Source: Nonomuraea coxensis DSM 45129 (GTDB lineage Bacteria > Actinomycetota > Actinomycetes > Streptosporangiales > Streptosporangiaceae). From it: 64,000 bases of DNA. The stretch is from assembly GCF_019397265.1 (NCBI RefSeq), contig NZ_CP068985.1:6786001-6850000 (forward strand). The letters run 5' to 3'. The notes under the pieces were generated by a model. It made no database searches and had not been told where the DNA came from. It saw only the letters and a program-made list of their open reading frames with translations. A program made the position numbers and the translations under genes. Below, piece by piece: positions 43,262 through 53,183 of this stretch. How positions within the stretch are numbered: the stretch's first letter is position 1; every line of letters begins with the position of its first letter.

Positions 43262-44614
43262 TCAGCCCAGGCGGTTGTCGGTGCCGCGCGGCCCCTGCCG
43301 CGCGGACTCCGCGCCCAGCGTGGGCTGCCAGTCGAAGACGTAGCCGCCCTCCATAGGCCCGATGACCACCTCGGCCCCCGCCGTGGCGCCGGCCTTGGCC
43401 AGCTCCTCCTCGACCCCCAGCCGCTCCAGCCGGTCGGCGAGGTAGCCCACGGCCTCGTCGTTGGTGAAGTCGGTCTGCCGGATCCACCGCTCCGGCTTCT
43501 CGCCGGTGACCTGGAACAGGTTCTCGTTGACCCGCCGGACCTTGAACCCGGCGTCCCCGAGCTGCTTGGGACGGATGACCAGCCGGGTCGGCTCCTCCAC
43601 CGGCTTGTTCGCCCGCGCCGCCGCGACCCACTCCCCCATCGCGTACGTCAGCTCGCGCAACCCGTCATGCGTGGCCGCCGACACCGTGAACACCCGCAGC
43701 CCGCGCTCCTCGAACTCCGGCGTCACCAGCTCGGCCAGCTCCCGCGCGTCCGGCACGTCCGCCTTGTTGAGCACGACGATGCGCGGCCGGCCCTCCAGCT
43801 TCCCGTACGCGGCCAGCTCGGCCTCGATCACCTCGTAGTCGCTGACCGGGTCGCGTCCCGGCTCCATCGTGGCGCAGTCGATGACGTGCGCGAGCATGTC
43901 GCACCGCTCGACGTGCCGCAGGAACTCGTGCCCGAGCCCCTTCCCCTGGGAGGCTCCCGGGATCAGCCCCGGCACGTCGGCCACGGTGAACACGGTGTCG
44001 CCCGCGGTCACCACGCCCAGGTTCGGGACGAGCGTCGTGAACGGATAGTCTGCGATCTTCGGCTTGGCCGCGCTCAGCGCCGCGATCAGCGACGACTTGC
44101 CCGCGCTGGGGAAGCCGACCAGCGCCACGTCCGCGACGCTCTTCAGCTCCAGCATCACGTCGAGCCCGTCGCCCGGCTCGCCGAGCAGCGCGAACCCCGG
44201 CGCCTTGCGCCTGGACGTGGCGAGGGCGGCGTTGCCGAGACCCCCGTGGCCGCCCTGCGCGATGACGTACCGGGTGCCGGCGCCGATCAGGTCCACCAGC
44301 ACCTCGCCGGTGCGGGCGTCCTTGACCACCGTGCCGTTGGGCACCGGAAGGATCACGTCCTCGCCGTTGGCGCCGTCGCGGTTGGAGCCCTGCCCCTGCT
44401 TGCCGTTCTCGGCCTTGCGGTGGGGGCGGCGGTGGTAGTCGAGCAGGGTCGCGGTGTTGGGGTCGACCTCAAGGATGACGTCGCCGCCGCGCCCGCCGTT
44501 GCCCCCGTCCGGGCCGCCGAGGGGCTTGAACTTCTCCCGGTGGATGGAGGCGCACCCGTTCCCCCCGTCACCGGCCTTGACGTGCAGGACCACCTGGTCC
44601 ACGAAGTCCGGCAT
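43262..44614 (-). CDS. obgE: Obg-family GTPase
   Basis: 450 residues. N-terminal glycine-rich Obg domain (FVDQVVLHVKAGDGGNG, GGPDGGNGGRGGDV), G domain with GFPSAGKSSL, DVPGLIPGAS and NKADV, then the C-terminal OCT domain (FKVRRVNENLFQVTGEKPERWI) typical of Gram-positives. Involved in 50S assembly and the stringent response. ATG 44614 gives the standard MPDFVDQV start, with GGAGGAG upstream. It follows rpmA on the same strand, behind a hairpin. Confidence 0.96.
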   Translation of the reverse strand: MPDFVDQVVLHVKAGDGGNGCASIHREKFKPLGGPDGGNGGRGGDVILEVDPNTATLLDYHRRPHRKAENGKQGQGSNRDGANGEDVILPVPNGTVVKDARTGEVLVDLIGAGTRYVIAQGGHGGLGNAALATSRRKAPGFALLGEPGDGLDVMLELKSVADVALVGFPSAGKSSLIAALSAAKPKIADYPFTTLVPNLGVVTAGDTVFTVADVPGLIPGASQGKGLGHEFLRHVERCDMLAHVIDCATMEPGRDPVSDYEVIEAELAAYGKLEGRPRIVVLNKADVPDARELAELVTPEFEERGLRVFTVSAATHDGLRELTYAMGEWVAAARANKPVEEPTRLVIRPKQLGDAGFKVRRVNENLFQVTGEKPERWIRQTDFTNDEAVGYLADRLERLGVEEELAKAGATAGAEVVIGPMEGGYVFDWQPTLGAESARQGPRGTDNRLG

Positions 44615-44695
44615 GCAGCAGCACTCCTCCATCGCCCCCGCCGGGGGCTTTCTCAACTCGTCGTACGAGGCCCTGCCCGGGCCCAGGAAACGCGG

Positions 44696-44727
44696 AAGGG
44701 GTGGATCGCCCGCGCGATCCACCCCTT
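44696..44727 (-). terminator. Hairpin between rpmA and obgE
   Basis: A perfect 14-base stem (44696-44709 with 44714-44727) and a 4-base loop, 40 bases after the rpmA stop. No T-run on the minus strand. It probably reduces read-through from ribosomal genes into obgE. Confidence 0.75.
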
Positions 44728-44767
44728 TGACGCGATGGTGCAACGACCCCCGAACGGGAGCGGAGAA

Positions 44768-45025
44768 CTACTCCGCGACGGGGACGATGCTCACGGCCCG
44801 ACGGCCGCGCTTGACGCCGAACTGCACGTGACCCGCGGTCAGCGCGAACAGCGTGTCGTCGCCACCACGGCCGACGTTGTCGCCGGGGTGGAAGTGGGTG
44901 CCACGCTGCCGGACGATGATCTCGCCCGCGTTGACCAGCTGGCCGCCGAAGCGCTTGACGCCCAGGCGCTGAGCGTTGGAGTCACGGCCGTTCCGGGTGG
45001 ACGACGCGCCCTTCTTGTGTGCCAT
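44768..45025 (-). CDS. rpmA: 50S ribosomal protein L27
   Basis: 85 residues, MAHKKGASSTRNGRDSNAQR start, complete L27 with the flexible N-terminal arm that reaches the peptidyl-transferase centre. No N-terminal extension, so no protease processing is needed. It follows rplU by 15 bases. Confidence 0.98.
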   Translation of the reverse strand: MAHKKGASSTRNGRDSNAQRLGVKRFGGQLVNAGEIIVRQRGTHFHPGDNVGRGGDDTLFALTAGHVQFGVKRGRRAVSIVPVAE

Positions 45026-45040
45026 CTCTCAAACTCCCGA

Positions 45041-45343
45041 TCAGGCCTGGTCGATACCGGTGATCTTCACCTGGGTGTACCGCTGGCGGTGACCCTGGCG
45101 CTTCTTGTAACCGGTCTTGTTCTTGTACTTGAGAATCCGGATCTTCGGGCCCTTGGTCTCGCCGAGGATCTCGGCGCTGACCATGAACTTGCCCACTTCG
45201 GTGGTCACGTCGCCATCGTCGACGACGAGCACCGTCGGCAGCGAAACCGAAGAGCCGACCTCGCCGGCGACCTTGTCCACCTCGAGGACGTCACCGACGG
45301 AGACCTTCTGCTGCCTGCCGCCGCAACGAACGATCGCGTACAC
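45041..45343 (-). CDS. rplU: 50S ribosomal protein L21
   Basis: 100 residues, from GTG 45343: YAIVRCGGRQQKVSVGD, with the C-terminal KNKTGYKKRQGHRQRYTQVKI that binds 23S rRNA. First gene of the rplU-rpmA pair; the 210 bases upstream form a leader. Confidence 0.98.
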   Translation of the reverse strand: MYAIVRCGGRQQKVSVGDVLEVDKVAGEVGSSVSLPTVLVVDDGDVTTEVGKFMVSAEILGETKGPKIRILKYKNKTGYKKRQGHRQRYTQVKITGIDQA

Positions 45344-45553
45344 CGCGGAACCCTTCTACTGACTCGCTGTTGCCACAGCCGCCCCCCGAGGGAACGACCG
45401 CCGAATGCTGCGCCTGTCATTCGGTCCTGTCTTGAACCGACGAACCGAGTAGGCGCGCCAACAGGGCGCGTCACCTGACGCACCGGTTCACCAGGGTACC
45501 GGATTAACGGCCCCCTAGGCGAACCGGACGGATCGTCGGATGTCCACCAAGGG
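45344..45553 (-). promoter_or_regulatory. rplU leader and promoter region
   Basis: The 210-base gap between rne and rplU holds no gene. Two possible hairpins are seen: 45401-45407 with 45418-45424 (7 bases) and 45454-45459 with 45465-45470 (6 bases). They may be part of a leader that senses L21 or L27, but no known L21-leader consensus was recognised. Confidence 0.4.
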
Positions 45554-48500
45554 CTAGTCGGCGGACTTGGCTCGGCGGGAGCGTCGCCGCCCTCTGCCGG
45601 AAGTCTGGCCCGCTTGGTCGTCCTCAGCCGGGACGTCATCAAGCGCACCGGTCACGGTATCACGGCCGGAGGTGTCCTTGGCCGCGGAAACCTTGTCCGA
45701 GACCGCCTTCTCGACGGCCATCTTGCCCTGCGTGCCCCGCGGCTCCGGCTTGCTCTCGACCGGCTCGGTCGAGACGATCAGCCCGCGCCCGTTGCAGCAC
45801 TCGCACGGCGTCGAGAACGCCTCCAGCAGCCCCTGGCCGACCCGCTTACGCGTCATCTGCACCAGGCCCAGCGAGGTCACCTCGGCCACCTGGTGCTTCG
45901 TACGGTCGCGCGCCAGGCACTCCAGCAGCCGCCGCAGCACCAGGTCGCGGTTGGACTCCAGCACCATGTCGATGAAGTCGATCACGATGATGCCGCCGAT
46001 GTCGCGCAGCCGGAGCTGGCGCACGATCTCCTCGGCCGCCTCCAGGTTGTTCCTGGTGACCGTCTCCTCCAGGTTGCCGCCCTGGCCGGTGAACTTGCCG
46101 GTGTTGACGTCCACGACCGTCATCGCCTCGGTACGGTCGATGACCAGCGAGCCGCCGCTCGGCAGCCACACCTTGCGCTCCATCGCCTTGCCGAGCTGCT
46201 CGTCGATGCGGTACGCCTCGAACACGTCGCCCTGCTCGTCCCACTTCGACAGCCGCTCGCCCAGGTGCGGCGCGACGTACTTGACGTAGTCGTCGACCGT
46301 GTCCCAGGCGTCGTCGCCCTGGACGACCAGGTTCGTGAAGTCCTCGTTGAAGACGTCACGGATGACGCGGATGGTCAGGTCGGGCTCGGCGGACAGCAGC
46401 TCCGGCGGGCTGGCCGACTTCGCCTTCTTCTGGATGCTCTCCCACTGGGCCGACAGCCGGGCCACGTCGCGGGCCAGCTCGTCCTCGGAGGCGCCCTCGG
46501 CCGCGGTGCGCACGATGACGCCCGCGTTCTCCGGCATGACCTTCTTCAGGATGCTCTTGAGCCGGGTGCGCTCCTTGTCGGGCAGCTTGCGGCTGATGCC
46601 GGTCATCGACCCGTCCGGCACGTACACGAGGTAACGTCCCGGCAGGCTGATCTGCGACGTGAGCCGCGCGCCCTTGTGCCCGATCGGGTCCTTGGTGACC
46701 TGCACCAGCACCGACTGGCCGGACTTCAGCGCCGACTCGATGCGCTTCGGCTGGCCCTCCATCCCGACGGTGTCGAAGTTGACCTCGCCGGCGTACAGGA
46801 CCGCGTTGCGGCCCTTGCCGATGTCCACGAACGCCGCCTCCATCGACGGCAGCACGTTCTGGACCTTGCCGAGGTAGACGTTGCCCACGTACGACTGGCT
46901 CGCCTCGCGGTTGACGTAGTGCTCGACGAGCACGCCGTCCTCCAGCACCGCGATCTGCGTGCGGTCACCCTGGCGGCGCACCACCATCATGCGGTCGACC
47001 GACTCGCGCCGGGCCAGGAACTCCGACTCGGTGATGATCGGCGGACGCCTGCGGCCCAGCTCGCGGCCCTCGCGGCGGCGCTGCTTCTTGGCCTCCAGCC
47101 GGGTCGAGCCGCGCACGCTCTGCACGCCGTCCGTCGCGGTCTCCAGCGCACCGGTACGGCCGGAGCGCGGCGCGCGGATGCGCACCACCGTGTTGGGCGG
47201 GTCGTCGCTGGCCGGTTCGGCGCCCTCGTCACCGCCCCTGCGGCGACGGCGACGGCGGCGGCGCGAGGAGGAGCTCTCCTCATCCTGCGCGGCCGGCTCC
47301 TCGGCGGGCTCCTCCTCGGACTCCTCGTCCTGGTCCTCGCCGTCCTCGCCCTCACCGCGCTCGCGCGCCTTGCCGCGCCCGCGGCCGCCACGACGGCGCC
47401 GGCGACGGCGGCTGCCGCCCTCTTCCTCCTCGGGCTCCTCGACGGCGTCGGCGTCGGTCTCGTCCTCGACGCCCTCCTCGACGAAGTCCTCGGCCTCCTC
47501 CGGCTCGACCGGCTGGGGCGGCTCGGGACGCCGCGTCGCGACCGGCTTGGCCTGGGTCGGGTCCGGCGCCTGGAACAGCGGCGCGAAGATGGCCGCGGGC
47601 CGCTGGAACGCGGCGCCGGGCTCGTCATGGCGACGGGCCGACAACCCGAACGGGTCGGCCAGCAGGCTCGGCCGGGTCGGCTCCTCGTCGAGGTCCTCGC
47701 CGGCGGGCTCGTCGTCCAGCGGCTCGTCCTCGGGAAGGATCTCGATGATGTCCTCCCCCTCGTCCTCGACACCGCCCTGAACGCCCTCGGCACCCTCAGC
47801 ACCAGCGCCCTGACCAGCACCGGCCACCGCACCCTGAGCAACGCCGGCACCCTGGCCCCGCCCGGCACCAGCCTCCTGGCCCCGAGCAGCGTCGGCTCCC
47901 TGGCCCTGTGCAACGCCGGGTCCCTGCCCCTGCGCTGCACCCTCCTGACCAGTCACAGCCCTCTGCGTGCCCGCACTCCCAGCCGCCTCACCGAGCGCGG
48001 CCGTCTCACCGAGCGCCGCGGTCTCACCGAGCGCCGCCTCCTCGCCGGACCCCGCCGCCTCCGCGGCGGTCCCGCGCCGGCTGCGCGTCGTCGTGGCGCG
48101 GGTGCGCGTCCTCCTGCTCCCCGTGTCACGGCCGCTCCCGGCCGCCTCGACACCCGTCTCGGCGACCTGCGCCACCGCCTCCGCGCCGGCCTGGGCCGCG
48201 TCAGCGGTCGGCGCGCCCTGCTCCCCTGCGGGCGCGACGGCCTCCGCCGCCACGTCCTCACCGGCCTTCTTACGAGTCCTGGTACGCCGCTTCGGCGCGG
48301 CCTCCTCAGCGGGAGCCGCGGCCACACCGCTCTCCACCGCACCGGCGGCAGCACCCTCGGCGCCGACAGCCGCACCGGCCGTCCCGGCGCCGCTCTCGGC
48401 ACCGGCGTCCTCGGCATCCTTCTTCGTCGTACGCCGCCGCGTCGTCGTCGCGGTCGACCGCGTACGCGACGTCTTCTTGGGCTTCTCCTCGCCGCCTCCG

Positions 48501-48976
48501 GCCTCGCTCACCGCGTCGGCCACAGCCCCGGCCACAGCGGCCTCCACCGGACTGGCACCGGCACCGGCGGCGAGACCACCACCGGCCTCAGCCGAAGCTC
48601 CGGCGGCAGCACCAGCACCAGCCATGCCGCCACCGGCCTCAGCCGGAACACCAGCGACCGCCCCGGCCCCGGCCATGCCGCGAGCACCGCTCGCGGCACC
48701 GCTGCCGTTCTCCACGGCAACAGCGACCTCGGCGTCCGGCGACCCGGCGGCTCTGCGCACCACGGTGCCCCGCACCGGCGCGCCCTCCGACACCGACACC
48801 GACGGCGCGGCCTGCGCGGCGACGACGGTGACCGGCTTCTGCGCCGGCTCCTCGGGCAGCTCGGGCGGCGGTCCGGCGGGCCGGCTGGCGGCGCGGCGGC
48901 GCCGAGTCTCCGTTGTCTGTTCAGTTGTCTCCCCGTCGGGGCCAGTGGCCCCGGCGTTGGGCTCGTTCTCGAGCAT
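45554..48976 (-). CDS. rne: Ribonuclease E/G with very long N-terminal extension
   Basis: 1140 residues. The first 650 are low-complexity, rich in Ala, Gly and Glu, with charged patches (EEEEGGSRRRRRRRGGRGRG and SSSSRRRRRRRRRRGGD). The catalytic core (about 655-1080) has an S1 domain (SYVGNVYLGKVQNVLPSMEAAFVDIG), an RNase-H-like part, DVNTGKF and IDFIDM with the two metal-binding Asp, and the CxxC zinc-link PCECCNGRG. Processes rRNA and mRNA. The N-terminal placement of the disordered region is the actinomycete pattern, probably a degradosome scaffold. ATG 48976. It lies upstream of rplU on the same strand. Confidence 0.95.
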   Translation of the reverse strand: MLENEPNAGATGPDGETTEQTTETRRRRAASRPAGPPPELPEEPAQKPVTVVAAQAAPSVSVSEGAPVRGTVVRRAAGSPDAEVAVAVENGSGAASGARGMAGAGAVAGVPAEAGGGMAGAGAAAGASAEAGGGLAAGAGASPVEAAVAGAVADAVSEAGGGEEKPKKTSRTRSTATTTRRRTTKKDAEDAGAESGAGTAGAAVGAEGAAAGAVESGVAAAPAEEAAPKRRTRTRKKAGEDVAAEAVAPAGEQGAPTADAAQAGAEAVAQVAETGVEAAGSGRDTGSRRTRTRATTTRSRRGTAAEAAGSGEEAALGETAALGETAALGEAAGSAGTQRAVTGQEGAAQGQGPGVAQGQGADAARGQEAGAGRGQGAGVAQGAVAGAGQGAGAEGAEGVQGGVEDEGEDIIEILPEDEPLDDEPAGEDLDEEPTRPSLLADPFGLSARRHDEPGAAFQRPAAIFAPLFQAPDPTQAKPVATRRPEPPQPVEPEEAEDFVEEGVEDETDADAVEEPEEEEGGSRRRRRRRGGRGRGKARERGEGEDGEDQDEESEEEPAEEPAAQDEESSSSRRRRRRRRRGGDEGAEPASDDPPNTVVRIRAPRSGRTGALETATDGVQSVRGSTRLEAKKQRRREGRELGRRRPPIITESEFLARRESVDRMMVVRRQGDRTQIAVLEDGVLVEHYVNREASQSYVGNVYLGKVQNVLPSMEAAFVDIGKGRNAVLYAGEVNFDTVGMEGQPKRIESALKSGQSVLVQVTKDPIGHKGARLTSQISLPGRYLVYVPDGSMTGISRKLPDKERTRLKSILKKVMPENAGVIVRTAAEGASEDELARDVARLSAQWESIQKKAKSASPPELLSAEPDLTIRVIRDVFNEDFTNLVVQGDDAWDTVDDYVKYVAPHLGERLSKWDEQGDVFEAYRIDEQLGKAMERKVWLPSGGSLVIDRTEAMTVVDVNTGKFTGQGGNLEETVTRNNLEAAEEIVRQLRLRDIGGIIVIDFIDMVLESNRDLVLRRLLECLARDRTKHQVAEVTSLGLVQMTRKRVGQGLLEAFSTPCECCNGRGLIVSTEPVESKPEPRGTQGKMAVEKAVSDKVSAAKDTSGRDTVTGALDDVPAEDDQAGQTSGRGRRRSRRAKSAD

Positions 48977-49121
48977 GCGGGCGCTCTCCCGTCAGCTCCC
49001 GGGCGCGTCGCCGCGCCGCGCAGGAGCCATCGTGTCTCAGTTGTCCGCCGGCGCCTCCGTGTCGGAGGCGCCGACGCCAAGTCCTGTCAGCGGTCGTGCC
49101 CGGCGCATGCTGGGCGCGTCC

Positions 49122-49889
49122 TCAACCGCCGACGTGCTCACCCGCCGGTCCCGCCTCGCCGCCGCGCGTCGTGTCGCGGTCCGGGCCGAGCGGGTCGGCA
49201 AGCGCACCGGTGCTGGCGTCGAGCGGCCCCTGCGCCAGCCTGGTCACCTCGGGGGGAACCGGCGGCGCGAAGTCGGCCACAAGGCGCAGCCCTGTGAGCA
49301 CATCGTCGGGTCGAACTGCAGGCGTCATGTGCCGAACAACCATGCGCAGTATGACACACGGCCCTCTTTGCACCTGAGCTGCGGTTCTTTCTGTTCCCTC
49401 GGACACCGTCAGCCCCAGGACGGCACCACGCGCGTCGAAGCGGCGGGGTCCCTTCTTGGTGAGGCGTTCGACCTCCACCGTGCCCTCCGCGAGAAACTTC
49501 CCCACCGCCACCTCGGCGAGCTCGCGATCGGCACCGGGCAGGCGCACCTCCCAGTCGGAGACCTCCAAGCGGTCGGCCAGCCCACCCTGACCCGCCTCCA
49601 CGACGTCGAGCACATCGAGCCCCGGCGGCAGCGATCCGTCCAGACTGGACCTGACCTGCTCGGGGTCGCACGGCGCGGTGACGCCGATCTCGAGGTATTC
49701 GGCTTCGCTGGCGACGCCGGTCGGCGCCGCGCCCGCGTAGGAGATCTTGGGGTGGGGCGAGAAACCCGCGCTGTAGGCCACCGGAATGCCGGCACGGCGG
49801 ACCGCCCTCTCGACGGCTCGCGAGATGTCGCGGTGGCTGGTGAAGCGCAGGCGACCGCGCTTGGCGTAGCGCACACGCAGGCGCTGCAC
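49122..49889 (-). CDS. TIGR03936-family radical-SAM-linked protein
   Basis: 255 residues from GTG 49889, which gives the family start VQRLRVRYAKRGRLRFTSHRD; an open frame to 50018 lacks a proper start. Blocks VPVAYSAGFSPHPKISYAGAAPTG and ASEAEYLEIGV are characteristic of DUF2344/TIGR03936. The family always follows the B12-binding radical SAM gene TIGR03960, as here (137 bases upstream). It may act in RNA or cofactor modification; the function is not established. The tail after residue 215 is low-complexity. Confidence 0.9.
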   Translation of the reverse strand: MQRLRVRYAKRGRLRFTSHRDISRAVERAVRRAGIPVAYSAGFSPHPKISYAGAAPTGVASEAEYLEIGVTAPCDPEQVRSSLDGSLPPGLDVLDVVEAGQGGLADRLEVSDWEVRLPGADRELAEVAVGKFLAEGTVEVERLTKKGPRRFDARGAVLGLTVSEGTERTAAQVQRGPCVILRMVVRHMTPAVRPDDVLTGLRLVADFAPPVPPEVTRLAQGPLDASTGALADPLGPDRDTTRGGEAGPAGEHVGG

Positions 49890-50026
49890 CGTGGGCGCGG
49901 GCGGAGGCCCTTCGGGAACAGGTTTCAGAGTCTGTCGTCCTTCCCTTGTAAGAGTTCCTTCATTCAGGATAAGCCGCCCCGGCGTATGGACGTGTACAAC
50001 GAGACACGGCTCGCCCACTCAGCGCG

Positions 50027-51937
50027 CTAGACCACGGTGAGTGGAAGGAGTTTCCGTCCCGTCGGGCCGATCTGAATCTCGGTGCCCATGGTGGGGCAGA
50101 CGCCGCAGTCGTAGCACGGCGTCCAGCGGCAGTCCTCGACCTCACCGCCGGAGACGGCCTCCTGCCAGTCCTGCCACAACCATTCGCGGTCGAGCCCGGC
50201 GTCGAGGTGGTCCCACGGCAGGACCTCGTTCTCCTCCCGCTCGCGGGTGGTGTACCAGTCGACGTCGATGCCGGCCTTCTCCGCCGCGGCCATCCAGCGC
50301 TCGTAGGAGAAGTGCTCGCTCCAGCCGTCGAACCGGCCGCCGTCCTCCCAGACGGCCCGGATGACCGCGCCGATCCGTCGGTCGCCGCGCGACAGCAGGC
50401 CCTCCACGATCGAGGGTTTGCCGTCGTGGTAGCGGAAGCCGATGGCCCGGCCGTATTCCTTGTCGCCGCGCAGCGAGTCGCGCAGTGCCTTGAGCCGCCG
50501 GTCGACGGTCTCGTGGTCGGCCTGCCCGGCCCACTGGAACGGCGTGTGCGGCTTGGGCACGAACCCGCCGATGGAGACCGTGCAGCGGATGTCTCTGCTG
50601 CCGGTGGCCTCACGGCCGGCCTTGATGACCTTCTTGGCCAGGTCGGCGATGCCGAGCACGTCCTCGTCCTGCTCGGTGGGCAGGCCGCACATGAAGTAGA
50701 GCTTCACCTGCCGCCAGCCCTGCGAGTAGGCGGTGGTGACGGTGCGGATGAGGTCTTCCTCGGTGACCATCTTGTTGATCACCTTGCGCATCCGCTCCGA
50801 GCCGCCCTCGGGGGCGAACGTCAGGCCCGAGCGCCGGCCGTTCCTGGAGAACTCGTTGGCCAGGTCGATGTTGAACGCGTCGACCCGCGTCGAGGGCAGC
50901 GACAGCGAGGTGTTGGTGCCCTCGTAGCGGTCGGCGAGGCCCTTGGCGACCTCGGCGATCTCGGAGTGGTCGGCCGACGACAGCGACAGCAGGCCGACCT
51001 CGTTGAAGCCGGACTCCTTGATGCCGTTGTCGACCATCGCCCCGATCGTGGTGATGGACCGCTCGCGCACCGGGCGGGTGATCATGCCGGCCTGGCAGAA
51101 CCGGCAGCCGCGGGTGCAGCCGCGGAAGATCTCCACGCTGAACCGCTCGTGCACGGTCTCGGCCAGCGGGACCAGGGGTTTCTTGGGATAGGGCCACTCG
51201 TCGAGGTCCATCACCGTGTGCTTGTGGACCCGCCATGGCACGTCGGGACGGTTGGGCGCGACCCGCTTGATGCGCCCGTCCGGGTGATAGTCGACGTCGT
51301 AGAACTTGGGCACGTAGACGCCACCGGACTCGGCCAGCCGCATCAGCAGCTCGTCACGGCCGCCTGGTCTGCCCTCGCCCTTCCACTCGCGCACGACCTC
51401 GCTGATGGCGATGGAGATCTGCTCGCCGTCGCCGAGCACGGCCGCGTCGACGAACGCCGCGATCGGCTCGGGGTTGAAAGCCGCGTGGCCGCCCGCGACG
51501 ACGATCGGATCGTCCTCGCCCCGCTCGGCGGCCTCCAGCGGGATGCCGGCCAGGTCGAGCGCGGTCAGCAGGTTGGTGTAGCCGAGCTCGGTGGAGAACG
51601 ACACGCCGAGCAGGTCGAAGGCGCGCACCGAGCGGTGCGCGTCGACGGTGAACTGCGGCACGCCCTCGGCCCTCATGAGGGCCTCCAGGTCGGGCCAGAC
51701 GGCGTAGGTGCGTTCGGCGAGCGTGCCGGGCAGCTCGTTGAGGATCTCGTAGAGGATCGCCACGCCCTGGTTGGGCAGCCCGACCTCGTAGGCGTCCGGG
51801 TACATCAACGCCCATCGCACGTCGGCGGAGTCCCAGTCCTTGACGGTCGAGTTGAGCTCACCTCCGACGTACTGGATGGGCTTCTGCACCTTGGGCAGCA
51901 GCGCTTCCAGGCGGTGGAAAATCGACTCGACAGGCAT
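50027..51937 (-). CDS. TIGR03960-family radical SAM protein
   Basis: 636 residues. An N-terminal B12-binding-like domain (residues 30-220, with MYPDAYEVGLPNQG and VVAGGHAAFNPEP) is followed by a radical SAM domain whose cluster motif is CTRGCRFC (Cys-X3-Cys-X2-Cys), then GGSERMRKVINK and YFMCGLPTE. The C-terminal part has CRWTPCYDCGVCPT, a likely second metal site. Its natural partner TIGR03936 is just downstream. The pair is of unknown function, related to methylthiotransferases. ATG 51937. Confidence 0.92.
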   Translation of the reverse strand: MPVESIFHRLEALLPKVQKPIQYVGGELNSTVKDWDSADVRWALMYPDAYEVGLPNQGVAILYEILNELPGTLAERTYAVWPDLEALMRAEGVPQFTVDAHRSVRAFDLLGVSFSTELGYTNLLTALDLAGIPLEAAERGEDDPIVVAGGHAAFNPEPIAAFVDAAVLGDGEQISIAISEVVREWKGEGRPGGRDELLMRLAESGGVYVPKFYDVDYHPDGRIKRVAPNRPDVPWRVHKHTVMDLDEWPYPKKPLVPLAETVHERFSVEIFRGCTRGCRFCQAGMITRPVRERSITTIGAMVDNGIKESGFNEVGLLSLSSADHSEIAEVAKGLADRYEGTNTSLSLPSTRVDAFNIDLANEFSRNGRRSGLTFAPEGGSERMRKVINKMVTEEDLIRTVTTAYSQGWRQVKLYFMCGLPTEQDEDVLGIADLAKKVIKAGREATGSRDIRCTVSIGGFVPKPHTPFQWAGQADHETVDRRLKALRDSLRGDKEYGRAIGFRYHDGKPSIVEGLLSRGDRRIGAVIRAVWEDGGRFDGWSEHFSYERWMAAAEKAGIDVDWYTTREREENEVLPWDHLDAGLDREWLWQDWQEAVSGGEVEDCRWTPCYDCGVCPTMGTEIQIGPTGRKLLPLTVV

Positions 51938-52016
51938 ACCGTCAAGGGTAGCGGGGCCTGGGCGGTGGCAAATCCGGCAAGCGCGCTCACGCCCGGTCAG
52001 CGCCGCCCGCGGCCGG

Positions 52017-53183
52017 TCAGATGAACGACTGGCCCCGCACCTTGATGGCCTGCAGCAGCCCGATCGCGATCAGATTGGCGAACGTGGCCGTGCCGCCGTA
52101 CGACACGAACGGCAGCGGCAGCCCGGTGATCGGCATGATGCCGATCGTCATGCCGACGTTGACGAACGTCTGGAACCCGAACCAGCACACGATCATGCCG
52201 GCGACCAGCGTCCCGAACCGGTCCTCACACTTGCGGGCGATCCGCAGCCCGCGCACCAGCACCACCCCGAGCAGCACCACGACGGCCGCCGACCCGAGAA
52301 ACCCGAACTCCTCCCCCGCGACGGTGAAGATGAAGTCGGTGTGCTGCTCGGGCACGAACCGCCCCGTCGTCTGCCCGCCGCCGAGCAGCCCCTTGCCGAG
52401 CAGCTGCCCGGACCCGATGGCGATCAGCGACTGCGTCGCGTTGTATCCCACACCGCGCGGGTCGACGCTCGGATCGACGAACGCCGTGAACCGCGCCACC
52501 TGGTACGGCTCCAGCAACTGGAAGTAGAACACCGAGAAGATCCCCACCGCGGCGGTGGCCACCAGCCCCACGATGACCCGTTTGCGCACGCCCCCGAGGA
52601 CCAGCCCGGCCGCCGTGATCACTGCCAGCACCATGGCCGTGCCCAGGTCGGGCTGGAGCATGACCAGCCCCATCGCGACCATCGCCGCCAGGATCGCCAG
52701 CATCACGTCGAGCCCGCGCGGCCGGTCGGCGCCCTCCGCAGGCTGCGCCAGCAGCATGGCGATGATCAGCAGCAGCCCCACCTTGGCGAACTCCGACGGC
52801 TGCACCGCGAACCCGCCGCCGAGCAGGATCCACGAGTGCGAGCCGTTGATCGTCGCGCCCAGCGGGGTGATCACCAGCCCCAGCCCGACCAGCGACACGA
52901 AGAACACCAGCGGCGCGTACGCCCGCATCGCCCGGTGGTCGACGGTGGCCACCATGGCGCACAGCACCACGCCGATGGCCTCGTTGAGCATGTGCTTCTT
53001 CACCAGCCCGGTGGAGCCGGGCGCCCAGGTCCTGGTGCACGACCACACCAGCAGCGTGCCGATCACGCACAGCCCGGCGACCGCCACCAGCATGAGCCCG
53101 TCGAGCCTGCGGACCGCGGAGTTCTCCTGCATGAGCCGGCGCAGCAGCGAGGGCCGCCGGACGGCGGCGGTGCGGGCGGTCAT
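52017..53183 (-). CDS. rodA: SEDS peptidoglycan glycosyltransferase RodA
   Basis: 388 residues, ten membrane segments. SEDS motifs: LGGGFAVQPSEFAKVGLL, VMLQPDLGTAMV, FVPEQHTDFIFTVAGEEFGFLG and PLPFVSYGGTATFANL near the end. Polymerises glycan strands together with PBP2. ATG 53183 overlaps the mrdA stop (ATGA), so the two partners are coupled. In mycelial actinomycetes this pair contributes to spore-wall or lateral-wall synthesis. Confidence 0.96.
   Translation of the reverse strand: MTARTAAVRRPSLLRRLMQENSAVRRLDGLMLVAVAGLCVIGTLLVWSCTRTWAPGSTGLVKKHMLNEAIGVVLCAMVATVDHRAMRAYAPLVFFVSLVGLGLVITPLGATINGSHSWILLGGGFAVQPSEFAKVGLLLIIAMLLAQPAEGADRPRGLDVMLAILAAMVAMGLVMLQPDLGTAMVLAVITAAGLVLGGVRKRVIVGLVATAAVGIFSVFYFQLLEPYQVARFTAFVDPSVDPRGVGYNATQSLIAIGSGQLLGKGLLGGGQTTGRFVPEQHTDFIFTVAGEEFGFLGSAAVVVLLGVVLVRGLRIARKCEDRFGTLVAGMIVCWFGFQTFVNVGMTIGIMPITGLPLPFVSYGGTATFANLIAIGLLQAIKVRGQSFI

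Noticed and set aside
45614..49297. 1227-codon plus-strand frame opposite rne
   Set aside because: Mirror of the Ala/Gly-rich rne gene; no domain and no ribosome site.
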